Shown here: in pieces, positions 16,929 to 27,476 of the stretch
Position numbering within the stretch: position 1 is the stretch's first letter
How the letters are laid out: the number at the start of each line of letters is the position of its first letter
Assembly (NCBI RefSeq): GCF_001431405.1
Contig: NZ_LDJL01000017.1
Coordinates: 1 to 64,000 of the forward strand
Reading direction: 5' to 3'
Length of the DNA stretch: 64,000 nt
Source of the DNA: Pseudoxanthomonas dokdonensis
Lineage (GTDB): Bacteria; Pseudomonadota; Gammaproteobacteria; Xanthomonadales; Xanthomonadaceae
Program-made: the position numbers and the translations under genes
Notes under the pieces: model-generated
The model's database searches: none
What the model was told of the DNA's origin: nothing
Seen by the model: the letters and a program-made list of their open reading frames with translations, nothing else

Positions 16929-18374
16929 TCAGTCCAGGCGCACGCGCTCGTGCGAGGACAGGATGTTGAGGGCTTCGCGGTATTTGGCGATGGTGCGGCG
17001 GGCGACCGCAATCCCGGCATCCTTCAGCAGCTCGGCCAGCTTGGCGTCGGACAGCGGCTTGCGCGGGTTTTCCTGTTCCACCAGTTGCTTGATCATCGAC
17101 TGGATGGCGGTGCTGGAGGCGCCACCACCGCCCTGGGTTTCCACGCCCGAGGCGAAGAAGGCGCGCAGCGGCAGGGTGCCGCGCGGGGTGCGCACGTATT
17201 TGCGGGCGACCGCTCGCGAGACGGTGGACTCGTGCAAGCCGACCTCGGTGGCGACTTCGCGCAGGGTCAGCGGTCGCAGTGCGCGCTCGCCGAATTCGAG
17301 GAAGCCGGCCTGCTCGCGCAGCAGGCACTGGACCACCTTGAGCAGGGTCTCGCCACGTGCTTCCAGGCTTTTGAGCAGCCAGCGGGCCTCCTGCAGGTGA
17401 CCACGCAGGTAGCCGGCATCGCTGTCGCCGCAGCGGCTGATCATGCTTTCGTAAGCGCGATGGATGGTGATGCGGGGGGTCGATGCGCGTGACAGGGCGA
17501 CCCGCCAGACACCACGCTGGCGCCAGATCACGCAGTCAGGCACCACATAATTGTCATGGGCCAGCTCGCCAATCTGCGCGCCGGGTTTTGGGTCGAGTCC
17601 GCGCAGCAGCTGGATCGCGGTTTCCACCTCCGCCAGCGGCTGCTTGAGTTCGCTGGCCAGGCCGGCGGCGCCGCTCCGGGGCAGGCGTTCCAGCGCGGTG
17701 CCGGCAATCAGCAGGGCCAGCGCCTTGCCCGGTGTGTCATCGCTGAGTACGCCGAGCTGCAGTTGCAGGCATTCGCTGAGGCTGCGCGCGGCGACGCCGA
17801 CCGGGTCGAAGCGCTGCAGTTGATGCAGCACCACCAGGACTTCGTCTTCGTCGGCCAGGATTTCCGGACGCAGGCTGTCGGCGATGTCCGACAGTGGCAC
17901 CCGCAGATAGCCATCGTCTTCCATCGCATCGATCAGGGTGGCGCCAATCCGGCGGTCGCGTTCGCTCAGGTGCGACAGATGCAACTGCCACAGCAGGTGG
18001 TCATGCAGGTTGTCGACTTCGGCCATGCGCTCGGCGGCGCTGCCGTGTTCATCATCATCGAATGAGCCGCCGCTGCCACCGCTCCATTGACTGTCCTCGG
18101 GCATCCAGTCATCGGCGGGGCCGTCGCTGTCGCGCGGGTCAGCGTCATCGGCTGGTGACGGTTCGCCGGCGGCTTCCCCGGCTGGGCTGTTTTCGCCACT
18201 GGGACCGCCGGCCTCCGACTCATCCGCCCAGTCCAGCAACGGATTGGTCTCGACAGCTTCACTGAGCTCTGCTTCAAGCTCGGTGGTGGACATCTGCAGC
18301 AGGCGGATGGCCTGACGCAACTGCGGCGTCATGACCAGCTGTTGCCCCAACGATGTCTGCAGACGTGCTTTCAT
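16929..18374 (-). CDS. rpoN: RNA polymerase sigma-54 factor
   Basis: A 481-residue sigma-54. Region I is glutamine/leucine-rich (LGQQLVMTPQLRQAIRLLQMS), region II is a long acidic linker (about 45-115), and region III carries the core-binding domain, the helix-turn-helix for the -12 element and the RpoN box ARRTIAKYREAL near the C-terminus for the -24 element. It needs AAA+ activators for open-complex formation. It sits downstream of lptB after a 230-bp gap in which I see no gene. Confidence 0.96.
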   Translation of the reverse strand: MKARLQTSLGQQLVMTPQLRQAIRLLQMSTTELEAELSEAVETNPLLDWADESEAGGPSGENSPAGEAAGEPSPADDADPRDSDGPADDWMPEDSQWSGGSGGSFDDDEHGSAAERMAEVDNLHDHLLWQLHLSHLSERDRRIGATLIDAMEDDGYLRVPLSDIADSLRPEILADEDEVLVVLHQLQRFDPVGVAARSLSECLQLQLGVLSDDTPGKALALLIAGTALERLPRSGAAGLASELKQPLAEVETAIQLLRGLDPKPGAQIGELAHDNYVVPDCVIWRQRGVWRVALSRASTPRITIHRAYESMISRCGDSDAGYLRGHLQEARWLLKSLEARGETLLKVVQCLLREQAGFLEFGERALRPLTLREVATEVGLHESTVSRAVARKYVRTPRGTLPLRAFFASGVETQGGGGASSTAIQSMIKQLVEQENPRKPLSDAKLAELLKDAGIAVARRTIAKYREALNILSSHERVRLD

Positions 18375-18604
18375 TTCAACCCAGCGCTCCCCGGAGCCTG
18401 TCGTGTGCGGTGAACCACCAGCGATGGCGGCGGCGACTCCGGATCACGCCGGCGTCGCCGGCCGGTGCCAAGATTGCCACCGGCGGCGTATCGGTGATGT
18501 ATGTATTCCCCGGGGCGGTACCACGCAACCGGCAGCATCGTTGCCGGCCGCGGATCATTCCGCCGTGGACGGCGCACCCCGCATCGCGGAGGCGCCGGCG
18601 CACT

Positions 18605-19324
18605 TCACAGACGGAACGCTTCGCCCAGATAGACGCGGCGCACGTCGGGATTGGCCAGCAACGCGTCCGGCGCCCCCTGCGCCAGTACCGTCCCTTCGTT
18701 GAGGATATACGCACGGTCGCAGATTCCCAAGGTCTCGCGCACGTTGTGGTCGGTAATCAGCACGCCGATGCCACGATCCTTCAGGTGTTTGACGATGCGC
18801 TGGATCTCGCCGACCGAGATCGGATCGACCCCGGCGAAGGGCTCGTCGAGCAGCATCAGCCGTGGCTTGGCCGCCAGCGCCCGGGCGATCTCGCAGCGGC
18901 GGCGCTCGCCGCCGGACAGGCTGGCGCCCATCTGGTCGGCGACATGGGTGATCTGCAGTTCGTCCAGCAATGAGGCCAGTTCGCGCTCCTGGCCGGGGCC
19001 GTCGAGGTCTTCGCGCAGTTCCAGGACCAGCCGGATGTTGTCGGACACGCTGAGCTTGCGGAATACCGATGGCTCCTGCGGCAGGTAGCCGACCCCCAGC
19101 TTCGCCCGCCGGTACATCGGTTCGCTGGTGATGTCCTGGCCATCCAGTTCGATCTTGCCGGCATCGGCACTGACCAGGCCGACGATCATGTAGAAGCAGG
19201 TGGTCTTGCCGGCACCATTGGGGCCCAGCACGCCGACGACTTCGCCGGCATCCAGGGTCAGGCCGAAATCGGCCACTACCTTGCGCTGGCGATAGCTCTT
19301 GCGCAGTCCCTGGGCGATCAGCAT
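18605..19324 (-). CDS. lptB: LPS export ABC transporter ATP-binding protein LptB
   Basis: A 239-residue ABC ATPase that powers lipopolysaccharide extraction from the inner membrane with LptF and LptG. Walker A is GPNGAGKTT, the signature loop is [15 protein letters not shown], Walker B is [12 protein letters not shown] and the switch His is in ITDHNV. The start ATG shares a base with the lptA stop, and the gene completes the kdsD-kdsC-lptC-lptA-lptB cluster. Confidence 0.96.
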   Translation of the reverse strand: MLIAQGLRKSYRQRKVVADFGLTLDAGEVVGVLGPNGAGKTTCFYMIVGLVSADAGKIELDGQDITSEPMYRRAKLGVGYLPQEPSVFRKLSVSDNIRLVLELREDLDGPGQERELASLLDELQITHVADQMGASLSGGERRRCEIARALAAKPRLMLLDEPFAGVDPISVGEIQRIVKHLKDRGIGVLITDHNVRETLGICDRAYILNEGTVLAQGAPDALLANPDVRRVYLGEAFRL

Positions 19325-19833
19325 CAGTTGCCCCCGGTCTTTTTGGGTTGGATGACGGTGCGCACGCGGCTGCCATCGCCGCCGCTCTGCATGTTGCCGG
19401 ATTTCAGGTCATAGACCATTTTCTGGCCACTGTTGGAGCCTTTCGGTGACTTGACGGTGTAGTCGCCGATGAAGGTCACCACGTCGGCCAGCAGATCGTA
19501 TTCAACCCGGTTGGCGACGGCGGTCATCGGGCTGCCGTCATCGAGCTGCTGTTTCATGGTCACTGGCGAGCCGGTGAAAATGGCCTGCGAGAGATCGCCG
19601 TTCTTGCGGATGATCTCGCCTTTGTCCGCCTTGATGTCCAGCGTGCCCTGCTTGAGCGCCACGTTGCCGCTGAGGACGGTGGAACCATCACCATCGACGA
19701 CGCCGGACTGATGGTCCGACTCGATTTCCATCGCCTGGTTGCGGTCGCTGGACTTGGCCATTGCCAGTGCCGGCAGCAACATCAATATCAGCGCGGCCAG
19801 CAACAACGGGGCGTTAGCGGGAGTTCGGTTCAT
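19324..19833 (-). CDS. lptA: LPS transport periplasmic protein LptA
   Basis: A 169-residue protein with a signal peptide ending near residue 26 ([13 protein letters not shown]) followed by an OstA/LptA beta-jellyroll. LptA monomers form the periplasmic bridge that carries LPS from LptC to LptD. Its start overlaps lptC by 20 bases, and its stop touches lptB. Confidence 0.93.
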   Translation of the reverse strand: MNRTPANAPLLLAALILMLLPALAMAKSSDRNQAMEIESDHQSGVVDGDGSTVLSGNVALKQGTLDIKADKGEIIRKNGDLSQAIFTGSPVTMKQQLDDGSPMTAVANRVEYDLLADVVTFIGDYTVKSPKGSNSGQKMVYDLKSGNMQSGGDGSRVRTVIQPKKTGGN

Positions 19834-20374
19834 AACGTGTCCTTACCTGCGACTTGAGAGTGTATTGGCCGGTTTCTAGATTGGTCTCGAATCCGCGGCC
19901 GGTAAGCGTGGCACCGGGCTGCGACATGCGGACCACCTGGTCGGTCACCGCCAGGTTTTTTTGCGGAAAGATGTTCAGGCGCTGGGTTTCGAAGCTGGAA
20001 GGCCGCTCCATGGCGCTCGGGCTGACGCCCTTGACGTCTTTCAACAGGCGCAGCTCGTCGCCCTTGGCACTGACCCAGCCGGTCTGCGAAGTGACGTGCC
20101 AGTGCTGGCCTTCGGCATTCGGGACCAGGAACAGCGGGGTGGTGATGCGATAGGTTTCGTCAGCCGGTTCGCGGTGCATCTCCGGCGCGCGCAGACTGAC
20201 CGATTCCTTGCCCTGTTTGTCCAGCGCAACCATCTCGAAATCGTACATGACGTAGTCGGAGCGATCGGTTTCAGCCAGCGTCGGTGCTTCCTTCTTGCGC
20301 TGATCCCAGGCCGACCAGGCACTGAAGATCGCCGCTGCCAGCAGCACCACGCCAATCAACGCACGCCAGTTCAT
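19814..20374 (-). CDS. lptC: LPS export protein LptC
   Basis: A 186-residue bitopic protein: one N-terminal transmembrane helix (ALIGVVLLAAAIFSAWSAW) and a periplasmic LptC domain with the YVMYDFEMVALD strand pattern. It receives LPS from LptBFG and passes it to LptA. It overlaps kdsC by 4 bases (ATGA) and lptA by 20, which indicates tight translational coupling. Confidence 0.92.
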   Translation of the reverse strand: MNWRALIGVVLLAAAIFSAWSAWDQRKKEAPTLAETDRSDYVMYDFEMVALDKQGKESVSLRAPEMHREPADETYRITTPLFLVPNAEGQHWHVTSQTGWVSAKGDELRLLKDVKGVSPSAMERPSSFETQRLNIFPQKNLAVTDQVVRMSQPGATLTGRGFETNLETGQYTLKSQVRTRYEPNSR

Positions 20375-20919
20375 GAGCGGCTCCCGTCAAAGAATTCCTC
20401 GACCCGGCCCTGCGCGGCCAGGATCAGGTCGCAGGCCTCGCGGACTGCTCCCTGGCCACCGTTGGCGGTGCTCTGCCAGTGCGCGGATTGTGCCGTCCAC
20501 GGGTGCGCATCGGCCGGAGCCAGGGCAAGGCCAACCGCCCGCAATGAGGGCAGGTCGGCCAAGTCATCGCCCATGAACGCGACCTGAGACAGGGTCAATC
20601 CCTGTTCGGCGGCCAGCGCCTGCACCTGGCTGAGCTTGTCCTTGACCCCATCCATCACCGCTATGCCCAGTTCCTGTCCGCGCCGATGCGCGACCGGACT
20701 GTGGCGGGCGGTGATCAGCACGACGTCGATGCCGGCGCGGCGCAGCAGCACCATGCCCTGGCCATCATGGACGTGGAAGGCCTTGCTTTCGCACCCTTGC
20801 TCGTCAAGGTACAGGCGGCCGTCGGTCAGCGTGCCGTCGACATCCAGGCACAGCAGGCGGATGGCGGCCGCGCGTGCCTGCAGATCCGGCGAAAGTGAGG
20901 TAAACGGGAAGCGATTCAT
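20371..20919 (-). CDS. kdsC: 3-deoxy-D-manno-octulosonate 8-phosphate phosphatase KdsC
   Basis: A 182-residue HAD-superfamily phosphatase of the tetrameric KdsC type, which releases Kdo from Kdo-8-phosphate. HAD motif I is CLDVDGTLTDG with both nucleophile and acid Asp, motif II is VLITARHS, the Lys is in GVKDKLSQ and motif IV is AFMGDDLADL. It follows kdsD by 9 bases, so consecutive Kdo steps are coexpressed. Confidence 0.94.
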   Translation of the reverse strand: MNRFPFTSLSPDLQARAAAIRLLCLDVDGTLTDGRLYLDEQGCESKAFHVHDGQGMVLLRRAGIDVVLITARHSPVAHRRGQELGIAVMDGVKDKLSQVQALAAEQGLTLSQVAFMGDDLADLPSLRAVGLALAPADAHPWTAQSAHWQSTANGGQGAVREACDLILAAQGRVEEFFDGSRS

Positions 20920-20928
20920 GAGGTACGG

Positions 20929-21930
20929 TTAGACCACGCGCGCGCGCAACAGGTCATGAATATTGAGCGCTCCCAGTGGACGATGATCGCCATCGACGAC
21001 AATCAGGCCGCTGATTTTGTGGGTTTCCATCAGGCGGGCGGCTTCGACCGCCAGTTGATCGGCGTCGATGGTCTTGGGCTGCCGGGTCATCACCTCGCCG
21101 ATGGTGGCCTGGCGGACATCCAGTGCCGGATTGTCCAGCGTGCGGCGTAGATCACCATCGGTGAACATCCCGACCAGGCGTCCATCGTCATCGACCACCG
21201 CGGTCATGCCCAGGCGCTTGTGGCTCATTTCCATCAGTGCCTGGCTGAGGCTGGCGCTGGCCGGTACCGATGGCACCTCGTCGCCGCTGTGCATCACGTC
21301 GGTGATATGCAGCAGCAGGCGCCGGCCGAGGCTGCCGGCCGGGTGCGAACGGGCGAAGTCGTCGGCGGTGAAACCGCGCGCATCCAGCAACGCCACCGCC
21401 AGCGCATCGCCCATCGCCAGCGAGGCGGTGGTGCTGCTGGTCGGCGCCAGATCCAGTGGACAGGCTTCGGCTGGCACACTGACATCCAGATGGATATCGG
21501 CTTCGCGGGCCAGGGTCGACTGCGGCTTGCCGGTCATCGCGATCACGGTATTGCCCTGGCGCTTGAGCACCGGCAACAACATCAGGACTTCGTCCGACTC
21601 GCCGGAATACGACAGCGCCAGCACCACATCGCTATCGGTGATCATGCCAAGGTCGCCGTGGCCAGCTTCGCCCGGATGCACGTAGAACGCCGGCGTGCCG
21701 GTCGAAGCCAGGGTCGCGGCAATCTTGCGCGCGATATGGCCGGACTTGCCCATCCCGGTCGCCACCACCCGGCCGCCACCGGCAAGGATGCGCTGGCAGG
21801 CGGCCGAGAAGCTGCCGTCCAGCCGCGCGGCCATTGCCTGCAGGGCTTGGGTCTCGATATCGATGACCCGCCGGCCGCTGGCTAGCAGGCTGTCGACATC
21901 GGGGGCAATCCGGAGTGTGGTCTGGGGCAT
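20929..21930 (-). CDS. kdsD: Arabinose-5-phosphate isomerase KdsD
   Basis: A 333-residue enzyme that converts ribulose-5-phosphate to arabinose-5-phosphate, the first committed step to Kdo. A SIS domain (residues 35-180; GMGKSGHIARKIAATLASTGTP and LALSYSGESDE) is followed by two CBS domains (about 215-333). ATG 21930 is chosen because it opens the conserved region and faces the divergent ibaG gene across 52 bp; the longer open frame upstream is antisense to ibaG. Confidence 0.94.
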   Translation of the reverse strand: MPQTTLRIAPDVDSLLASGRRVIDIETQALQAMAARLDGSFSAACQRILAGGGRVVATGMGKSGHIARKIAATLASTGTPAFYVHPGEAGHGDLGMITDSDVVLALSYSGESDEVLMLLPVLKRQGNTVIAMTGKPQSTLAREADIHLDVSVPAEACPLDLAPTSSTTASLAMGDALAVALLDARGFTADDFARSHPAGSLGRRLLLHITDVMHSGDEVPSVPASASLSQALMEMSHKRLGMTAVVDDDGRLVGMFTDGDLRRTLDNPALDVRQATIGEVMTRQPKTIDADQLAVEAARLMETHKISGLIVVDGDHRPLGALNIHDLLRARVV

Positions 21931-21982
21931 GAGCAGCCGTGCCAAGGGTAGAATAGGCTGGCATTTTATTAGGAAAAGCCTG

Positions 21983-23540
<1,558 letters not shown>

Positions 23541-23579
23541 CGGGCAAAGCTGCCCCATGTGTTCGACGGAGATTGACTG

Positions 23580-23891
23580 ATGAGTCGCCATCGCCGCTTT
23601 ACCGGCAAGCGCAAGGCTTTGCTGATCCTGGTTGCGCTGCTGCTGGCATTGGTTGCCTACCTGCATTTCACCGGTTCGGCCGGTACCCGTGGCCTGGAAA
23701 CCAAGGACATGGACTGGGATGGCAATGGTCAGGTGACCGAGACCGAGATCATGCAGGCCTATTACGCAGTGGTGGTCGAAGAACAGATCGACGGCAACCG
23801 GGTCTGCAAGAGCTACGAATGGCGCGACGGCCACAAGCTGATCCGGGTCGATTGCGTCACCCGCATGCAGCCGGCGGCCAAGGCGGAATGA
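23580..23891 (+). CDS. Membrane-anchored single EF-hand protein
   Basis: A 103-residue protein: a basic N-terminus, one transmembrane helix (residues 13-31, ALLILVALLLALVAYL), then a canonical EF-hand calcium loop DWDGNGQVTETE near residue 45 with Asp1, Asp3, Asn5, Gly6 and Glu12 all in place. Two Cys residues in the C-terminal part (NRVCKSYE, VDCVTR) could form a disulfide if that part is periplasmic. GGAG lies 8 bases before the ATG. It follows murA by 39 bases and ends at a strong terminator. The function is unknown; a Ca2+-binding periplasmic role is inference. Confidence 0.78.
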   Translation: MSRHRRFTGKRKALLILVALLLALVAYLHFTGSAGTRGLETKDMDWDGNGQVTETEIMQAYYAVVVEEQIDGNRVCKSYEWRDGHKLIRVDCVTRMQPAAKAE

Positions 23892-23918
23892 AAAAAGCCC
23901 GGCTTGGCCGGGCTTTTT
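23892..23918. terminator. Bidirectional rho-independent terminator
   Basis: AAAAAGCCCGGC and GCCGGGCTTTTT form a perfect 12-bp stem around a 3-base loop, with T-runs in both directions. It ends the ibaG-murA-EF-hand transcript on the plus strand and can also end the purN-side transcript after the DUF3108 gene on the minus strand. Confidence 0.93.
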
Positions 23919-23945
23919 CCTGGGTGGGCGCCGCAGGCGCGCAGC

Positions 23946-24635
23946 TTACTTCCAGGACTGGATATGCAGGTCGATGGAATCCTCGCCATCCTCGCGTTGC
24001 AGGATGCGCACCGGCACCGGCACGTCCGGTACCACCCACACCACCATCTGCTTGTCGCCATTGTTGTTGACGACCTTGGTCGCCTCGCGCGACTTGCCGC
24101 CGACGTTGATGGTTTCCTTGCCTGCCACCTTGTAGCTGACCATCTTGGCCTTGCCGTTTTCGATCATGCGGTAATTCAGTGGTTTGCCGGCGCTGACATC
24201 GCGCACGATGGCCAGGTTGACCAGTAGTGCGTCCATGTCGCCCGGCTTCAACGCCACCGGACCGGCACGGTCGGCCTTGACATCGCCACTCCAGGTCGCC
24301 TGGGCCTTGTCCCAGTCGTACTGGGTGTTGACCGACTTCTGCTTGACCAGCACCCTCGATACGTCGCTGCTGCTCAACGGACGCAGCGTACCACCGGCTT
24401 CCTCGAACACCGTCTTCTGGCTCAGATCGACCAGGTTGTTGCGGATGCTGAGCGCATATTCCCAGCGATTGTTGCCCTGTGCGCTGAGTACCATCTGGCC
24501 GTTGCCCTGCATGCCCATGGCGCTGGCCTGGTAGGCGGCGCTGAATGCTTCCATCGCGGAAGCCGGTGCGCAGGCGATGGCGCTCGCCAGGCCAATGCCG
24601 AGCAGCGAAGTCTTGCGGTGAGTTGGCTGATTCAT
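23946..24635 (-). CDS. Periplasmic DUF3108 protein (paralogue 2)
   Basis: A 229-residue secreted protein with a signal peptide (LLGIGLASAIACAPASA) and a DUF3108 domain. It shares clear motifs with its upstream neighbour: LLVNLAIVRD, YDWDKAQATWSGDVK, and VPVRILQREDGEDSIDLHI near the C-terminus. DUF3108 proteins are predicted periplasmic beta-rich proteins of unknown function. It follows the paralogue with a 3-base gap. Confidence 0.85.
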   Translation of the reverse strand: MNQPTHRKTSLLGIGLASAIACAPASAMEAFSAAYQASAMGMQGNGQMVLSAQGNNRWEYALSIRNNLVDLSQKTVFEEAGGTLRPLSSSDVSRVLVKQKSVNTQYDWDKAQATWSGDVKADRAGPVALKPGDMDALLVNLAIVRDVSAGKPLNYRMIENGKAKMVSYKVAGKETINVGGKSREATKVVNNNGDKQMVVWVVPDVPVPVRILQREDGEDSIDLHIQSWK

Positions 24636-24638
24636 CAG

Positions 24639-25352
24639 TTACTGCACTCCTTGGTAGTCCGAAAGCCGCAGGTCGATGGCGTCCTCGCCATTGTCCCTCT
24701 GCAGGATGCGGACGGGGGTAGGGACGCCGTTGGCGACCCAGAAGATGGTTTCGTCATTGCCACCATTGGTGCGGGCAATGCGCATCGCATCGTAGCTGAG
24801 GTCGTCAACGGCCACGATTTCAGTCTCCGCGGCCACGGCATACTGATACTGGCGCACCTTGCCGTTGTCGACCACCCGGTATTGCAACTGCTTGCCAGGT
24901 TCGGCGTCGCGGATCACGGCCAGGTTCATCAGCAGTGCGCTCAGGTCACCGTCCTGCAGAGGCAATGGCTGCCGCCGTTCCTTCTTGATGTCACCCTGCC
25001 AGTGCGCCTGGCGGGTCTGCCAATCGTAGACACCGGTCATCTTCTTGCCGGTGAACAGCGCATGCTTGACCGTGGCCTGGGTCAGCGGGATGTAGCGATC
25101 ATCGCGGACGTCGAACAGCGTGCTCTGCTCGATATTGAGGCCGACGATGCGGGCAAAGCCCTTGGTGCCCTTGACCGCCAGATCGATCTGCCAGCGGCCG
25201 GCGTTGCCCTGGGTCACCCGCATCGTCGCACTGCCGGCCAGTTTGCCCTTGTTGAAGGCCTGGTAGGTGGCGACAAACGGCTCCAGCGCCGCCGCGGGCA
25301 AGGCAACGGCCAGCAATGCCAGCGTCAGGCATGGCGCCAGGTAACGGCTCAT
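24639..25352 (-). CDS. Periplasmic DUF3108 protein (paralogue 1)
   Basis: About 237 residues with a signal peptide (LTLALLAVALPAAALEP) and a DUF3108 domain; the counterparts of the neighbour's motifs are YDWQTRQAHWQGDIK, LLMNLAVIRD and TPVRILQRDNGEDAIDL. ATG 25352 is used; a GTG four codons upstream is possible. It lies 20 bases downstream of purN, the arrangement seen in related genomes, but no link to purine synthesis is known. Confidence 0.86.
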   Translation of the reverse strand: MSRYLAPCLTLALLAVALPAAALEPFVATYQAFNKGKLAGSATMRVTQGNAGRWQIDLAVKGTKGFARIVGLNIEQSTLFDVRDDRYIPLTQATVKHALFTGKKMTGVYDWQTRQAHWQGDIKKERRQPLPLQDGDLSALLMNLAVIRDAEPGKQLQYRVVDNGKVRQYQYAVAAETEIVAVDDLSYDAMRIARTNGGNDETIFWVANGVPTPVRILQRDNGEDAIDLRLSDYQGVQ

Positions 25353-25372
25353 CGTCGGCAACACCCGTGGGG

Positions 25373-26023
25373 TCAGGAAAAACGTCCCGTCGAATCTAGG
25401 TGCAACGGTTTTAATAGCGGCTGACCGTCCAGTATCGCCATGTCGCCCTGTTCAGAAACCCGCCCGGCGCAGACCAGTTGCAGACTGGCGACCAGCAGCG
25501 AGTGCTCAAGCGGCAGCAGCCGCTGGGCGAGGCTGTCCGGGCTGTCCTGTGGCTGTACCTCGATGCTGGTCTGGGCGATGACGGTGCCGGCGTCCAGTTC
25601 AGGCACCAGGAAGTGCACGCTGGCCCCGTGCTGCGCATCACCTGCCGCCAGGGCGCGGGCGTGGGTGCGCAGGCCGCGGTACTTCGGCAGCAGCGACGGG
25701 TGGATGTTGAGCAGGCACCCGCGGAAGCGATCGATGAAACTGTCGCTGAGAATGCGCATGTAGCCGGCGCAGACGACCCAGTCGGGACGAACCGCGGCGA
25801 CCGCATTGCCCAGTGCTTCGTCAAACGCCAGTCGATCCGGAAACGATTTGCCTTCCGCGCTCCAACGCAGCGCTGGCGGCACTCGTTGCAATGCCGGCGC
25901 GTCGTGCTTGTTGGAGAATACGCCGACGATTTCGGCATCCAGCGTGTGGTTGGCGATGGCGTCCAGGATGGCCTGCAGGTTGCTGCCGCGACCGGAGACC
26001 AGTACAGCGATACGGGATGTCAT
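25373..26023 (-). CDS. purN: Phosphoribosylglycinamide formyltransferase PurN
   Basis: A 216-residue folate-dependent GAR transformylase, the third step of de novo purine synthesis. It shows the phosphate-binding SGRGSNLQAI, the catalytic Asn-His pair in LLNIHPSLLPKYRGL, and the conserved Asp in ELDAGTVI. It lies 135 bases downstream of purM, the enzyme two steps later. Confidence 0.96.
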   Translation of the reverse strand: MTSRIAVLVSGRGSNLQAILDAIANHTLDAEIVGVFSNKHDAPALQRVPPALRWSAEGKSFPDRLAFDEALGNAVAAVRPDWVVCAGYMRILSDSFIDRFRGCLLNIHPSLLPKYRGLRTHARALAAGDAQHGASVHFLVPELDAGTVIAQTSIEVQPQDSPDSLAQRLLPLEHSLLVASLQLVCAGRVSEQGDMAILDGQPLLKPLHLDSTGRFS

Positions 26024-26158
26024 GGGCAGATGTTATCGAGCGTTGGCGTGAGGGAAGGTGAGCAGGTGGCAATGGGGCCGGCCAGCAAAAAGCCACGCCG
26101 TGGAGCCAGCTGGCGACGGCGCCACGGGTGCGCCTGCAGCGCCCGCTGCCGACCAGAC

Positions 26159-27178
26159 TCAGCCAATGTGGACGCGTTCGCCGCCGCTTGCCTCGACCAC
26201 CTGGCCAATCGACCAGTGCTCCAGGCCCAGGCGCGCGAGATCCTGCTGCAGGTCCGGCAACTGCTCGGCTGCCACCACCAGCACGAAGCCGATGCCGCAG
26301 TTGAAGGTGCGCCACATTTCGGTGTCTTCGACCGAACCTTCGCGCTGCAGCCACTGGAAGACCGGCGGCAGCGGCCAGCTGCCGGCCTTGATGTCCAGGC
26401 CCAGGCCTTCCGGAATGACCCGGATGATGTTCTCGGTCAGGCCACCGCCGGTGACGTGGGCCATTGCGTGCAGATCGTGCCGGGCCAGCAGTTCCAGCAC
26501 CGGCTTGACGTACAAACGGGTCGGCGCCATCAGCGCGTCCTGCAGGCTGACGCCGTCTTCCAGGACCACATCGGTGGGGCTGCCGGCACGTTCGTAGATG
26601 CGCCGGATCAGCGAGTAGCCATTGGAGTGCGGGCCACTGGAGGCCAGCCCGACCAGCACATCGCCGCTGCGCACCTTGGCGCCATCGAGCAGCTGCGATT
26701 TTTCCACCGCGCCGACAGTGAAGCCGGCCAGGTCGTACTCGCCGGGGCCGTACATGTCGGGCATTTCGGCGGTTTCGCCCCCAATCAGTGCGCAGCCGGA
26801 CAGTTCGCAACCCTTGGCGATGCCACCAACCACCGCGGCGGCGGTGTCGACATCGAGCTTGCCGGTAGCGAAGTAATCAAGAAAGAACAACGGCTCGGCG
26901 CCCTGCACCAGCACGTCATTGACGCACATGCCGACCAGGTCGATGCCGATGCTGTCATGCCGGCCCCACTGCTGGGCCAGCTTGAGCTTGGTGCCGACGC
27001 CATCGGTACCCGAGACCAGCACCGGTTCGCGGTACTTGCCGGAGAGATTGAACAGCGCGCCGAAACCACCCAGTCCGCCCATCACTTCCGGCCGGAAACT
27101 GCGCTTCACCAGCGGTTTGATGCGCTCGACCAGAGCGTTGCCGGCATCGATGTCGACCCCCGCGTCGCGGTAGGTCAT
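26159..27178 (-). CDS. purM: Phosphoribosylformylglycinamidine cyclo-ligase PurM
   Basis: A 339-residue AIR synthetase (fifth step of purine synthesis). Recognisable segments are [45 protein letters not shown] and [16 protein letters not shown] 27178 is preferred, giving a start like other Xanthomonadaceae; GTG 27211 would add 11 residues, and neither has a Shine-Dalgarno. The frame remains open to 27433, but the extra N-terminus is unlike PurM. It forms a unit with purN. Confidence 0.95.
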   Translation of the reverse strand: MTYRDAGVDIDAGNALVERIKPLVKRSFRPEVMGGLGGFGALFNLSGKYREPVLVSGTDGVGTKLKLAQQWGRHDSIGIDLVGMCVNDVLVQGAEPLFFLDYFATGKLDVDTAAAVVGGIAKGCELSGCALIGGETAEMPDMYGPGEYDLAGFTVGAVEKSQLLDGAKVRSGDVLVGLASSGPHSNGYSLIRRIYERAGSPTDVVLEDGVSLQDALMAPTRLYVKPVLELLARHDLHAMAHVTGGGLTENIIRVIPEGLGLDIKAGSWPLPPVFQWLQREGSVEDTEMWRTFNCGIGFVLVVAAEQLPDLQQDLARLGLEHWSIGQVVEASGGERVHIG

Positions 27179-27476
27179 GGGGGTGTTGGCAGGTGCGGTG
27201 GGCTGGGTCACGGGCGGTCGTCGCTGGGGCAAGAGCGACAATTTTAAAGGAATGCGGCCGGCACGTGGCGCGCGGCATGGAGGGCGGTCGAAGATTGGCC
27301 ACCGCCAACCCGCGCCAGCCGCGGCCAAGCCACGGCAGGGGTGCGCCAGCGCGTTACTGGCGACGGGATTCGTGCCCCTGGCAGGCGGTAGTTCGAGCGT
27401 CCTGAACAGCCGGCGTTGGCTTGGAGGGGCCATTCGGGCAACAATTCACCTGATTTGCTGAGCACAAGGACGCTCG

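Noticed and set aside
25478..27247. 589-codon open frame on the plus strand
   Set aside because: Antisense to purN and purM.
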